26,061 bases of DNA, from the NCBI GenBank assembly GCA_030581615.1, contig JAKTTT010000114.1:1-26061 (forward strand), written 5' to 3'. Below, piece after piece: positions 1 through 8,563 of the stretch (positions within the stretch are counted from its first letter, which is position 1; every line of letters begins with the position of its first letter). Below the pieces are notes generated by a model that worked only from the letters and a program-made list of their open reading frames with translations, was not told the origin of the DNA and searched no databases. Both the position numbers and the translations under genes were made by a program. This DNA comes from Alloascoidea africana (Eukaryota > Ascomycota > Alloascoideomycetes > Alloascoideales > Alloascoideaceae).

Positions 1-592
1 CCAGCCGACCATCGGCGGGAATCACAGTGCCTTCTTCCACTTTGAGGATATCACCGGGAACCACTTCACTGGCAGGAATTTCAACCAGTTCTCCATTACG
101 AAGAACAGTGGCATGCTGAGCAAGAGTCTTTTTCAGTTCCTCAACGATTGATCCAGCTTGGAACTCCTGTATGAAACCAACGGAAGCGTTCAACAGTAGC
201 AGAGCACAGATTACGCCAAAGTCGACCCAGTCTTGCAACCCAGCAGCTAAGACAGCGGCGGCCTCCATCACAAATTGAATAGGACCAACAAAGAAAAAGA
301 AAAACTTGAGAATTAGATTTTCTTTCTCTTCCTTCATCCGATTCAGTCCGTATTTTTTCCTTCGCTTTGTAGCCTCATTGTCAGTCAGGCCTATTTGGGA
401 GTCTGTTTGCAACAGACTCTCCGGAACAGAAAGGCCCAAGGTGCCTGGCGCGGCACCTTCCTCTTCAGAGTCGTTCACTTCTCCATCTGATTCTAGCTCC
501 TCGATGAGAGCGTCGATATCCTCCATTTCCTCGCTAGCCGCTGCTGGGAGCTCAACGGGCTTTTCATTTGCACTCGAGTCTGTGGAAGCCAT
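1..592 (-). CDS. PMA1: Plasma-membrane H+-ATPase, N-terminal part (cut by window edge)
   Basis: This is the first 197 codons of a P3A-type proton pump, running off the left edge. The family exports protons across the plasma membrane using ATP and sets membrane potential and cytosolic pH. The ATG at 592 opens an acidic tail ([15 protein letters not shown], about residues 29-43), as in budding-yeast Pma1. Then come the KRRKKYGLN motif, a hydrophobic first membrane helix ([18 protein letters not shown]), a second helix ([18 protein letters not shown]), the [14 protein letters not shown] stretch and the start of the actuator domain ([17 protein letters not shown]). The frame is open without an intron. 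A TATATATAT box lies about 70 bp upstream. A damaged copy of this 5' end lies in opposite orientation at 793-1050. The match to fungal Pma1 is strong; which paralogue it is, if several exist, cannot be told. Confidence 0.95.
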   Translation of the reverse strand, partial: MASTDSSANEKPVELPAAASEEMEDIDALIEELESDGEVNDSEEEGAAPGTLGLSVPESLLQTDSQIGLTDNEATKRRKKYGLNRMKEEKENLILKFFFFFVGPIQFVMEAAAVLAAGLQDWVDFGVICALLLLNASVGFIQEFQAGSIVEELKKTLAQHATVLRNGELVEIPASEVVPGDILKVEEGTVIPADGRL

Positions 593-662
593 TCTAAATG
601 AAGTAGTTGATAAAAACGAAACCAAGAAATGGACACCTGAAAAAAAAGAGCGTGAGGACGGC

Positions 663-671
663 TATATATAT
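663..671 (-). promoter_or_regulatory. TATA box of PMA1
   Basis: An alternating TATATATAT run sits about 70 bp upstream of the PMA1 ATG, inside the 200-bp gap between PMA1 and the inverted PMA1 remnant. Position and sequence fit a yeast TATA element; the run is nearly symmetric, so it could serve either direction. Confidence 0.5.
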
Positions 672-792
672 GTAAAAATGGGATATGTTTAAAGTTTCTT
701 TTCGATGTGAATTCGATGATTTTTGCGCTCTTTTTTTTTATTGCTGGTCTCCCTTTGTTGGTTTTTTCGTTTGTATCAGCTACTTTTTTAGA

Positions 793-1050
793 ATGACACC
801 AACAGACTCGACTTCAAATGAAAAGCCCCCCTGCGGCAACTGGCGAGGAAGTAGACGATATCGACGCTCTAACCGAGGAGCTGCAGTCAGATGGCGATGA
901 GAACGACTTTGAAGAGGAAGGCGCCGCGCCAGGCACCTTGGGTCATGGTGTTCCAGAGAGTCTATTTGCAAAGTTGGCCTGAGCGACAGCAAGGCTACAA
1001 AGAGGCGAAAAAAGTACGGGCCAAATCAGATGAAGGAAGAGACGACAAAG
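793..1050 (+). pseudogene. Decayed PMA1 5' fragment, head to head with PMA1
   Basis: The ATG at 793 starts a reading nearly parallel to the PMA1 N-terminus 200 bp away on the other strand: MTPTDSTSNEKPP against [13 protein letters not shown]. After a run of six C residues the match moves to another frame: EEVDDIDALTEELQSDG, then [11 protein letters not shown] and VPESL. After a small deletion near 970-980 it moves again and reads [21 protein letters not shown]. Similarity stops at about 1050, before the first membrane helix. Only the first 90 or so codons of a PMA gene are therefore present, with at least two frame breaks and no pump domain. Many nucleotide stretches are identical to PMA1 (for example around GATATCGACGCTCT and GGCTACAAAG). 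It looks like a relic of an inverted duplication or of a lost second PMA gene. A transcript from the shared gap is possible, but no functional protein. Confidence 0.85.
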
Positions 1051-1612
1051 GTGTTAGAAAGAAAGCTTCGACACAAGGAAACAAAAGTCATGTTGGAGGG
1101 TGTGTGGGTGTATGTAAGATTAACCTTAAGACCAAAGAAGAAGCATTGTAAAAAAATTGTTCCCCGGAAGATTGTTCACTTTGGCCCTTTCATTAGATGT
1201 AGATAAAAGGTAGCTGCTGCATGAGTCTGTCAGTGTAAAGCCGCTCAATTAAAAATATGCTTAAGCTCTGCTGCGCTGTAACGACTGGGATAGAGTAAAA
1301 TAACGGCTGGACTTATAAGCTACATTAAATCCGTTTGAGTTCGTTATTTATGGAGAGCTTGCGAAAGCTAAAACTGTAAAATAAAGAGCACAATAAACAA
1401 AAAATGCTCAAATGCTCAAAAACACGGTATTACATACGTCATCACTGAACACCTAAAGTATACCATTTTAACTACGGTTTAATCCTAGGTCGATAGATTA
1501 TCCGAAGTGATGTGCCATTCTGCGAGACACTGTAAGATATGCTACATCAAGAAAGAAAAGCCAAACAAAACAGGTAAACCGAACACCGAAAAACACAAAT
1601 TCCTTTCACCGT
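1051..1612. other. Intergenic, no gene seen
   Basis: This lies between the end of the PMA1 remnant and the RQC2 stop codon. It is AT-rich with only short open frames. No RNA gene, repeat or conserved motif was recognised; it probably holds the RQC2 3' end and decayed sequence. Confidence 0.4.
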
Positions 1613-4600
1613 TTATTTCTTCTTCGATCCCCTTTTTTGGTTTCCTTTACTCTTTGTGCTGGAGCTCCCTTTTCCTTTGCCTCCTGCTCCAGGCCCATTG
1701 GTGGCGGGAAACATGACCTTCATCTTCCCAACAGACACAGGCATAAACAACTCTGTGTCCTTTATTGCATTAATCATATCATGTTCAGCAGGCCAGTCCA
1801 TGTCAGTATCGGTGCAAGAGCCATCAACCTTTCTATTGGTAAAAAACCTGACAATCTCTTTTACCGTTTTTCCCTTTTTACCACTCCCAGGGGTCACTTT
1901 AACCTTGTACTTGTATTTTGAAAGAGCACTCCAAGGTGAAAAAACAGGGATACAATCTAGAACCGTGTCTCCGATGGCTGGAGAATGGATAAGGTGGTCC
2001 AGCTCAAATCTCACCGCAGCTACACTGGTATGCTGTTGATGTTTGTCAGACACGGATTCCAGTCCGTCCTCAGTTGACAGCCTCTCTTGCTCCAGCTTTT
2101 TCCGTATCGCTTCCTCGTGTTTGCGTTTGCGCTCAGCCCTTCGAAGCGTTTCTAGTCTAGCCGCCTCCTCCTTTCTATCTTTTTCTTCCTTCTTTTTGTC
2201 CACCCCCTTTAGAGTTCCAAGCGCTTCCATTCTAAGCCGTCGCTCTTCTTCATCCTGGTCTGCGTACTTTTTGGCTATCTTGCGATACTTGCCTCTTTTG
2301 CCTCGTATATTGCGGTTACCAGTATTGGTGGACACCGCCAAAGATGGGTTGTCGTTTTCCTCAATATTCAACTTTTCTAAACCTGCCACAGCATCTTCAT
2401 CAGACTCCCCCTCCTCTTCTTCATCTGAAGGACTAAGTTCTTCAATGCTGCTCGTCGGTTTATTTTTGCATGGTTCTCGACCAGCATTATCAGTGCTCGA
2501 GACACCTAATGAACTGAGCACAGTAGACACCTCCTCATCTTTAACCTGTGCATTGTAGTTATCCAAATCATACTTTGTTGAATTGTGCTCTTCGTCCGGC
2601 TCCACTTTCTCATTAGTATATAACGCTTGCTTCTCTCTCTCCTCCCTAACCTTTTTGTACTTTTCTGCACTTTCAGCATCCGCGATCCAATCAAAGCCAA
2701 ACCCCATGACAAGCTGAACTGGCGGCAAGAAATTCTTTGCACCTTTGAATGTAAACTCCCCTGCTGGGAGGATATCGTTGTCATTTACCACTTTTCCTAA
2801 TTGTTCCCATTGCAACCACCAAGCAGAGGTTAATATTTTGGAATCCCAGGCCTTTGAAGTGCAAATTGCCAATGTGGCAGCTTGAGTCAGTGTGGAGGGC
2901 GCTACTTCTGTAGAACCAAAATGGTTTAGAATGAACACATGGGTGGTTCCCGGGATGTCTGAGCAAACATAGATATCACCTTTTTTCGAATGCCGCCGAT
3001 AAATCATATCACACTGAGTGGCATCTCTTGCTCCAAGTACAAGATAGCCATCAGAGCTGATGAACCAATAAAACTTTTCAAACCAGTATGGCTGGCGCAT
3101 TTGTTTCAAAACAGCAGTCTTTTGTTCCAAATTCCTTTTCAAGTCATTTGCGACTTTAGATTCCACACTTTTTAAACTCCTCTTTGCCGCTTTTTCCGTC
3201 TTTTCCCTTTTATCCATTGCTTTTTTCTTTTCATCAAAATAAAGCCTTGCATTTGCCCATGCTGAGAGTGATAAATCGATAGTTACAGAAAGCGTTTGAA
3301 CTTTTGATCTAACAGCCGCACTCTTTTTCCGTTTTGTTGAATCTAAATTCAGGTTTGATTCTGATCCAGATTCAGAGCCAGAATCGGAGTCAGAGTCTGA
3401 ACCAAAGTCTGAATCTGAATCCGAATCCGTGTCGCTGCTGCTTTCTGCTACATCCTCTTCAGCCTGCTCTCCAGTCGGCAATAGTAAAGTTATCTTATTG
3501 TTGAGCAAATCTAGCGGAAACTTAAACATTCTGGCCAATTCATTTCCCCTGGACTGTTCGAGCTCAATGAGTTTCTCAATATTGCCCCAATCCATGCTCC
3601 TGGAAAGTAGAGAGTTTAGAACTGATTTGGCCTCTTCTACTAGCTCTGCATTATGCTGAATCGCATTTCCTTTTTTGATGTTCATTTCTTGAATGGCATC
3701 TAGCGCTTCAATCTTTTTCAAGTTTTCTCGCTTTGTGTTTTCGATTCGCTGTTCAGCTTTCCGTTCCTCTCGCGAATAGCTAAGTGTCAGCTTTGAGGAC
3801 TCAATTGTGGAAAAGTAGAAATCCACAGTCTTGTTGTAACCTACTTTTGCAATTATCTTTCCTTCTTTTCCTTTCTTGAAATTTGGCGCAGGCTCAAAGG
3901 GCAAAAAATCGTCAAAAACGAATTCGATATTGTGTTGCTTGTCTTCATTTTCAGGTTTGAACAGTTCATTTCTGTGAGCAACAATGTAGCCTGTTATCAG
4001 ATCATCGTTTGTGTGACTGAGCATTTCTTTTACCAATGAGGCGCCATTATTCAACGATTTAGTTATAATACCAAGATCTTTGGAACCATCGCTATCATCT
4101 AAAGAGGTACAGGCGATTGAGCCTGCCAGTCCACTATCCGTAAGCGATTTTTCAATGAGATGGGAACCAAGGTGGCTGGCTTTGACGTAGAGCAATTTTT
4201 GAAGAGTTAATGAACCCGATTTCTTAAATTTTTTTCGTGTTTTGCTTTCCTCAGCTTCTGTTTCAGCGTTTTTAGCTTTTGCAACTCGTTCTTTTTCTTC
4301 TTTAAGCCACCCTTGAACCTGCTCTTCACTAAAAGCGGCCGTATACTGAGCAAAGGAATTGCCACCTTCATTCTCTAGCTTACCATAAGTGCCCTCATAA
4401 TCCGCCAAAGCTTGATATTTTTCGCCAACTGCGTATCGAACATTGGCGATCCTGTCCTGGGCAACTCTTTGCAGAGACATGATGGTGAACTCGCTGTTCA
4501 GCAAAATGACATTTCCTCCAGAGTAAAACTCAAACACCAGAAAAAATTGTCCGTCACTAAAACTCAACACCAATACGCGGTCAGTGCCCAACTGCTCAAT

Positions 4601-4936
4601 TGCGGAAAGCCTCCTGGTCTTGAGGTGCTTTCTTAGCTTTGTAACGAAATTTGATGGCGCCGCAGGGGTATCCCTCACAAACTCCGTAAGATGCGCTCTA
4701 AATCCAGAGTTGACAAGCAATATCCGTTTATCATCTGGAATGGAGAACTTTAGTAACAAGATTCTCGATGAAGATGACAGATCGTAGATGTTTTGCAAGC
4801 GATGATTCAGGATTGTCGTCTTCAGTTCCGTTGTGATAATCTGAAGATCCAAAGAGCTATATCTTTGCTAAAAATTAAACGACTGGTTGGAATTGCTGCA
4901 AATATGTTTATTAAAAACAAGCGCACATACTTTCAT
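1613..4936 (-). CDS. RQC2: Ribosome quality control factor Rqc2/Tae2 (NEMF family), two exons
   Basis: Rqc2 binds stalled 60S subunits, recruits the Ltn1 ubiquitin ligase and adds C-terminal Ala/Thr tails to the stuck chain. Exon 1 is only ATG AAA (4936..4931). A 63-nt intron (4930..4868) with a GTATGT donor and TTTTTAG acceptor follows, and exon 2 runs 4867..1613. The spliced start MKQRYSSLDLQ aligns with yeast MKQRISALDL. Without the intron the frame opens only at a TTG codon, with a TAG six codons upstream of it. The protein is 1086 residues (yeast about 1040). Asp9, Asp98 and Arg99, residues linked to CAT tailing in the yeast protein, fall at the same numbers. NFACT-N comes first, then coiled coil, a Ser/Asp/Glu tract at about 480-510, NFACT-R at about 540-735 (YWFEKFYWFISSDGYLVLGARD), a charged coiled coil and the C-terminal domain (about 960-1086) with a basic Gly/Lys tail. 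Family call is very secure. Confidence 0.95.
4868..4930 (-). other. RQC2 intron
   Basis: This 63-nt intron starts GTATGT and ends TTTTTAG, directly after the first two codons. Joining across it restores the conserved family N-terminus. A nearer acceptor candidate (TTTGCAG) would run into a stop within seven codons, so the distal TAG is chosen. The branch site is not a clean TACTAAC. Confidence 0.85.
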
Positions 4937-5770
4937 TTTTGGAAATCAATACGAGGTGCAATTGGAAGTAAGAAACTGGTAGATGGGAGAAGAACTATAA
5001 AGAACTTGTTACATAAGCGTTTTACAAAGCTTACTAATCTCTGGTCAACATGTTGAGATTGGGGAAAAAGAAACAGGAGAAAACGAGATAAAACGCCTTG
5101 GCCTGGCATCAAGATTAAGAATCGATAATCGAATACGGCAATCGTGCTAAACACAGTTGTCTTGGCTGCGTTGTTCAGGAGCATGACAATCTCGCCATTC
5201 CCGCCTGGAAAGAAAAGATTGGGTGGTCTACCTAGGCATAAACCCGAACAGAGAATGCTCTAAAGAGATCAGTCATATACTGTACAAATTATACAAAGAC
5301 ACCACCTCGAACACGCCAAGGTTTTGCAAGAGTGGTTCCTTCATTGCGTTCGTCGTTTCCCACTTACTCGAACTCTTTCCTGAATTTCAGCCCAAAACCG
5401 GTTACCCTGCCCCTGGCTTCTGAAACTTTCAAACATGGAGCTGGAACAACACACACTAGCAGCATTTTGCTTTTTTACATCATCAACGCTTTTACTACTC
5501 GAAAAAGGGACCCACTGTATGATGCTACGCTCACTGACTTATGAGAAACTTTTTGGATAAGTCTATATCCCCTTGTTGAGAGCATCGTTACAAGAACGTT
5601 TGGAATCTTGTCCAGAATTGGTACCTGGCAGCATTTCTGATGCCTGCCGTAAAGTTACAGATTTGACATCGAGCTGCATTTTCTCCCTCCCTATAAAAAG
5701 CTGAAATGCTCCTCTTATCTAGCCTAAAACTTTTCTCCATGTCCTTGGAATTTACATCGGTTCTGTAAAA
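4937..5770. other. Divergent intergenic region between RQC2 and the sirtuin pair
   Basis: This 834-bp gap separates the divergent RQC2 and first sirtuin gene and must contain both promoters. Open frames here are short (up to about 83 codons from non-ATG starts) and resemble no known protein. No RNA gene was recognised. A TATA box near 5692 belongs to the sirtuin. Confidence 0.5.
5692..5700 (+). promoter_or_regulatory. TATA box of the altered sirtuin gene
   Basis: TATAAAAAG lies 71-79 bp upstream of the ATG at 5771, a usual spacing for a yeast TATA element. Confidence 0.5.
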
Positions 5771-7258
5771 ATGGCCTGGACTAATCAACTGGGGAGTATG
5801 GCTAACCAGTGGGCTATCGGCAGCATAGCTGATGCATTCAAGATGAGAGCTAGAAGAACGGAGAGAAAACCAAGTGTGGTTTTTATTGTAGGGGCAGGGA
5901 TATCCTCTTCAACTGGATTTCCGGATTACAATAACCCAAATGACAGAGTTCACAAAAAGTTGATGGAAGAAATAGGAATGCCCAGCTTTGACTGTCTTTT
6001 TGATTATGAATATTTTCTGGAGGACCCTGTCCCCTTTAGCGCTTTTGCGAATGAAGTATACCCTGGCACATTTGCACCCTCGCGGTTTCACTGCTTAATG
6101 AAAATTGCACAGGATAAAGGGATACTGAAAAGAGTTTACACACTGAATTTTGACACGATGGAAAGGCTAGTTGGAATAGACCCCGAGAATATCGTCGAGG
6201 TCAAAGGTTCCTTTGCCCACAACTACTGTGTACGTTGCAAAAAGCCCCAGGCACCAGAGGATTTTGAGAACGGACTAGTGGACCCGAAATTAAACTACAC
6301 CCCTAGTTGTCAGCACTGTGGGAATTATGTCAAACCAGAAATATCCTTTTATGGAGAAGGTGGTTCCTCCTCAAATTCCCACTTTTTGGATTACTGGGAT
6401 GAAGATGTGGACGACGTTCAAATTTTGATAGTGGCCGGAACGTCGCTTAGTGAATATCCTTTTGCATCCATACCTGAAGAGGTATCAACAAGTAAAGCAA
6501 CCAGAGTCCTCATCAATTATGAAAAGGTTGCCGATTTTTTGGACAATCCTCGCCGAAACGACATTGTGCTACAGGCCGACTGTGAGGTTATTGCTGAAAA
6601 AATTGCTTCTAGGTCTGGCTGGTTGCGGGAGATGGAAGAGTTATATTACGAATTTCATGACAAACCGGAGGGCTATGTGACGCCGGAACCGGTTCCAAAT
6701 ACCTTCTTGACAAAGAGCTTGTCTCTATCTAGCCTACAACCAATTGATCAGCGGCCTGTGAACCACTTGGCAAATCTAATAGAGTCTACTAGAAAGATGG
6801 ATTTGGAAAAATCCAAAAACCCAAACAATAATGAGACCTATCAAGGATTTAAAGTATCCAATTCTTGTAAAATAGAACCAAACCCCAAACCACGAAACTC
6901 TATTGATGTCCATAGTTTTTACCCTCAAACCGAACGAGAAACGGAACCCTATTCAATGAAAAAGGGGTACAGCAAAGTAACCACAAGCATGAATTTCTTT
7001 GACGCCTCTAGAAACCGTCACAATGAATCTCAATCTTCTATAAGCACGGGATCATCATACTCAGCATCTATACCCGATTCGCCAGAAACTCCGACTTCGC
7101 CTGCCGTTGTTTCAAAGGTAGTCACCATGGGAAGATCAAATACCACGTTGACATTTAAAAAGGACTTGAGCCTTCTCCAAAAGTACAGCCGAAGCAATCA
7201 AATCTACAAAGCTGGCGAATTACCCCCAATGAGAGGCACTGAAGACTTGGGATATTGA
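5771..7258 (+). CDS. Hst2-like sirtuin paralogue lacking the catalytic histidine (pseudo-sirtuin)
   Basis: This 495-residue protein is a sirtuin by sequence but probably not an active deacetylase. Retained: the Rossmann GAG at 41-43, Asn and Asp of the NAD-site loop (TLNFD, 124-128), zinc cysteines C153, C156, C180 and C183, and the GTSL motif at about 223-226. Altered: the loop that reads GIPDFRSPGTGLY in Hst2 is GFPDYNNPNDRVH here, removing the NAD-contacting Arg; the Gln before the Asn is Leu; and the catalytic His of the HGSFA motif is Lys145 (codon AAA at 6203). Residues beyond about 300 form a Ser/Pro/Asn-rich, probably disordered tail unlike yeast Hst2. The frame is clean over 1.5 kb, so the gene looks maintained. 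It lies 253 bp upstream of a canonical HST2 in the same direction: a tandem duplication. A binding or regulatory role is inferred. The ATG at 5771 has an AAAAATGG context. Confidence 0.93.
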   Translation: MAWTNQLGSMANQWAIGSIADAFKMRARRTERKPSVVFIVGAGISSSTGFPDYNNPNDRVHKKLMEEIGMPSFDCLFDYEYFLEDPVPFSAFANEVYPGTFAPSRFHCLMKIAQDKGILKRVYTLNFDTMERLVGIDPENIVEVKGSFAHNYCVRCKKPQAPEDFENGLVDPKLNYTPSCQHCGNYVKPEISFYGEGGSSSNSHFLDYWDEDVDDVQILIVAGTSLSEYPFASIPEEVSTSKATRVLINYEKVADFLDNPRRNDIVLQADCEVIAEKIASRSGWLREMEELYYEFHDKPEGYVTPEPVPNTFLTKSLSLSSLQPIDQRPVNHLANLIESTRKMDLEKSKNPNNNETYQGFKVSNSCKIEPNPKPRNSIDVHSFYPQTERETEPYSMKKGYSKVTTSMNFFDASRNRHNESQSSISTGSSYSASIPDSPETPTSPAVVSKVVTMGRSNTTLTFKKDLSLLQKYSRSNQIYKAGELPPMRGTEDLGY

Positions 7259-7511
7259 CATGCACACTGTCAGCAGCATATACATTCAGAACTGAAAGAA
7301 CTGAAATGCAACAACTCAAGTTTTTGATTTTCCATTGTTTTAGAAGATGTAATTTTAGTCCCTAATAATAAATGAGTTTACTTATTTTCAATCCACCACT
7401 GACAACAGAACCATGATCTGCGAGGTTACCCTGAAATGGGGAGGAACGCCATCAAAAGTATTGCGATAAGAAGGAACCTCTTTCCGCAATAACCTGAACA
7501 AATCTGAAGAG

Positions 7512-8525
7512 ATGAGATGGGAGTTGGGTCTTCTGGCGGAGCAACTGAAAGATGCAAAGCCTGGAAAAGTAGTGTTTATGGTAGGGGCAGGAATATCCAC
7601 CGCAGCAGGTATCCCCGATTTCAGATCTCCAGGAACAGGACTTTACGATAATCTGGCCAAGTTGAATTTACCATATGCAGAAGCAGTATTTGATATCGAC
7701 TACTTTGGGAAATCGCCCAAAGCATTCAATACTCTTGCATTGGAGCTTTACCCAGGAAATTTTAGACCTACTTTGTTTCACTGCTTCATGAAGATTGTCC
7801 AGGACAAGGGCCTTTTAAAGAGAGTTTACACTCAGAATATCGATACTCTTGAGCGGATCGCGGGGGTCAGGGATGACCTTATTGTAGAAGCTCACGGATC
7901 GTTTGCAAAAAACCACTGTATCAAGTGTAAACTTGAAATGGATGCAAAGGAATACAAACGCCAGCTGCTGGATGAAAAGCATGGCAAAACCCCAAGATGC
8001 TTAAAGTGTCGTGGATATGTGAAGCCAGATATTGTGTTTTTTGGGGAAGCACTGCCAGCAAGGTTTTTTGAATTATGGGATTTAGACGTGGACGATGTTG
8101 ACTTGGCTATTATTGCTGGTACTTCGCTCACAGTGCACCCTTTTGCAAGTCTACCTGAAGCACTCCCTGAAACCACCAGCAGGGGCTTAATAAACAAAGA
8201 AGTGGTAGGAACATTCAAATTTCCTTCTCATGGCAACGACTACGTTGTCCCTGGCGATTGTGATAAAACAATCAGGCGAATCGCTGAACTATGTGGGTGG
8301 GATAAAGATTTGGACCAGCTCTACAGTAGCTTTGCTTCAAGCGAAAAAAGCGAGGAGGCGAAAGGTAAAGACGTGATTGAAGATCTACGGAAAATTGAGA
8401 GTACTAGCAATAAAGATGATGATGCGGTGGATGAATTAACTGAGAAAATGGGCAAGCTAACTGCAAAGACAGAAGGTGTAAAGGAAGATAAAGATGCGAG
8501 GAGCCATAAAGATACGAAGATATGA
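7512..8525 (+). CDS. HST2: NAD-dependent protein deacetylase, Hst2/SIRT2 class
   Basis: Hst2 removes acetyl groups from lysines using NAD; in yeast it is mostly cytoplasmic and acts on tubulin-like and histone H4 K16 substrates and on silencing. All class I sirtuin motifs are intact: GAGIS at 25-29, GIPDFRSPGTGLY at 33-45, TQNIDTLER at 107-115, the catalytic His128 in EAHGSFA, zinc cysteines C136, C139, C163 and C166, and GTSLTVHPFASLPE at 203-216. The protein is 337 residues; the C-terminus is charged and Lys/Glu-rich, as in Hst2. The ATG at 7512 is the first in frame and puts the Rossmann motif at the expected distance from the start. It follows the altered sirtuin in tandem and converges with ULP1, with 38 bp between the two stop codons, so the 3' ends probably overlap. 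Confidence 0.96.
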   Translation: MRWELGLLAEQLKDAKPGKVVFMVGAGISTAAGIPDFRSPGTGLYDNLAKLNLPYAEAVFDIDYFGKSPKAFNTLALELYPGNFRPTLFHCFMKIVQDKGLLKRVYTQNIDTLERIAGVRDDLIVEAHGSFAKNHCIKCKLEMDAKEYKRQLLDEKHGKTPRCLKCRGYVKPDIVFFGEALPARFFELWDLDVDDVDLAIIAGTSLTVHPFASLPEALPETTSRGLINKEVVGTFKFPSHGNDYVVPGDCDKTIRRIAELCGWDKDLDQLYSSFASSEKSEEAKGKDVIEDLRKIESTSNKDDDAVDELTEKMGKLTAKTEGVKEDKDARSHKDTKI

Positions 8526-8563
8526 CATACCTATAATCGAAAATTACATACTTTATACTCCTG

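Noticed and set aside
891-1151. 86-codon plus-strand ORF
   Set aside because: It is another frame of the PMA1 remnant; the similarity to PMA1 lies in the other frames.
3340-3430. Repetitive GA/TC-rich tract
   Set aside because: It is the Ser/Asp/Glu coding tract of RQC2, not a separate repeat element.
4933-5184. 83-codon minus ORF upstream of RQC2
   Set aside because: It covers the RQC2 leader and first exon in another frame and resembles no protein.
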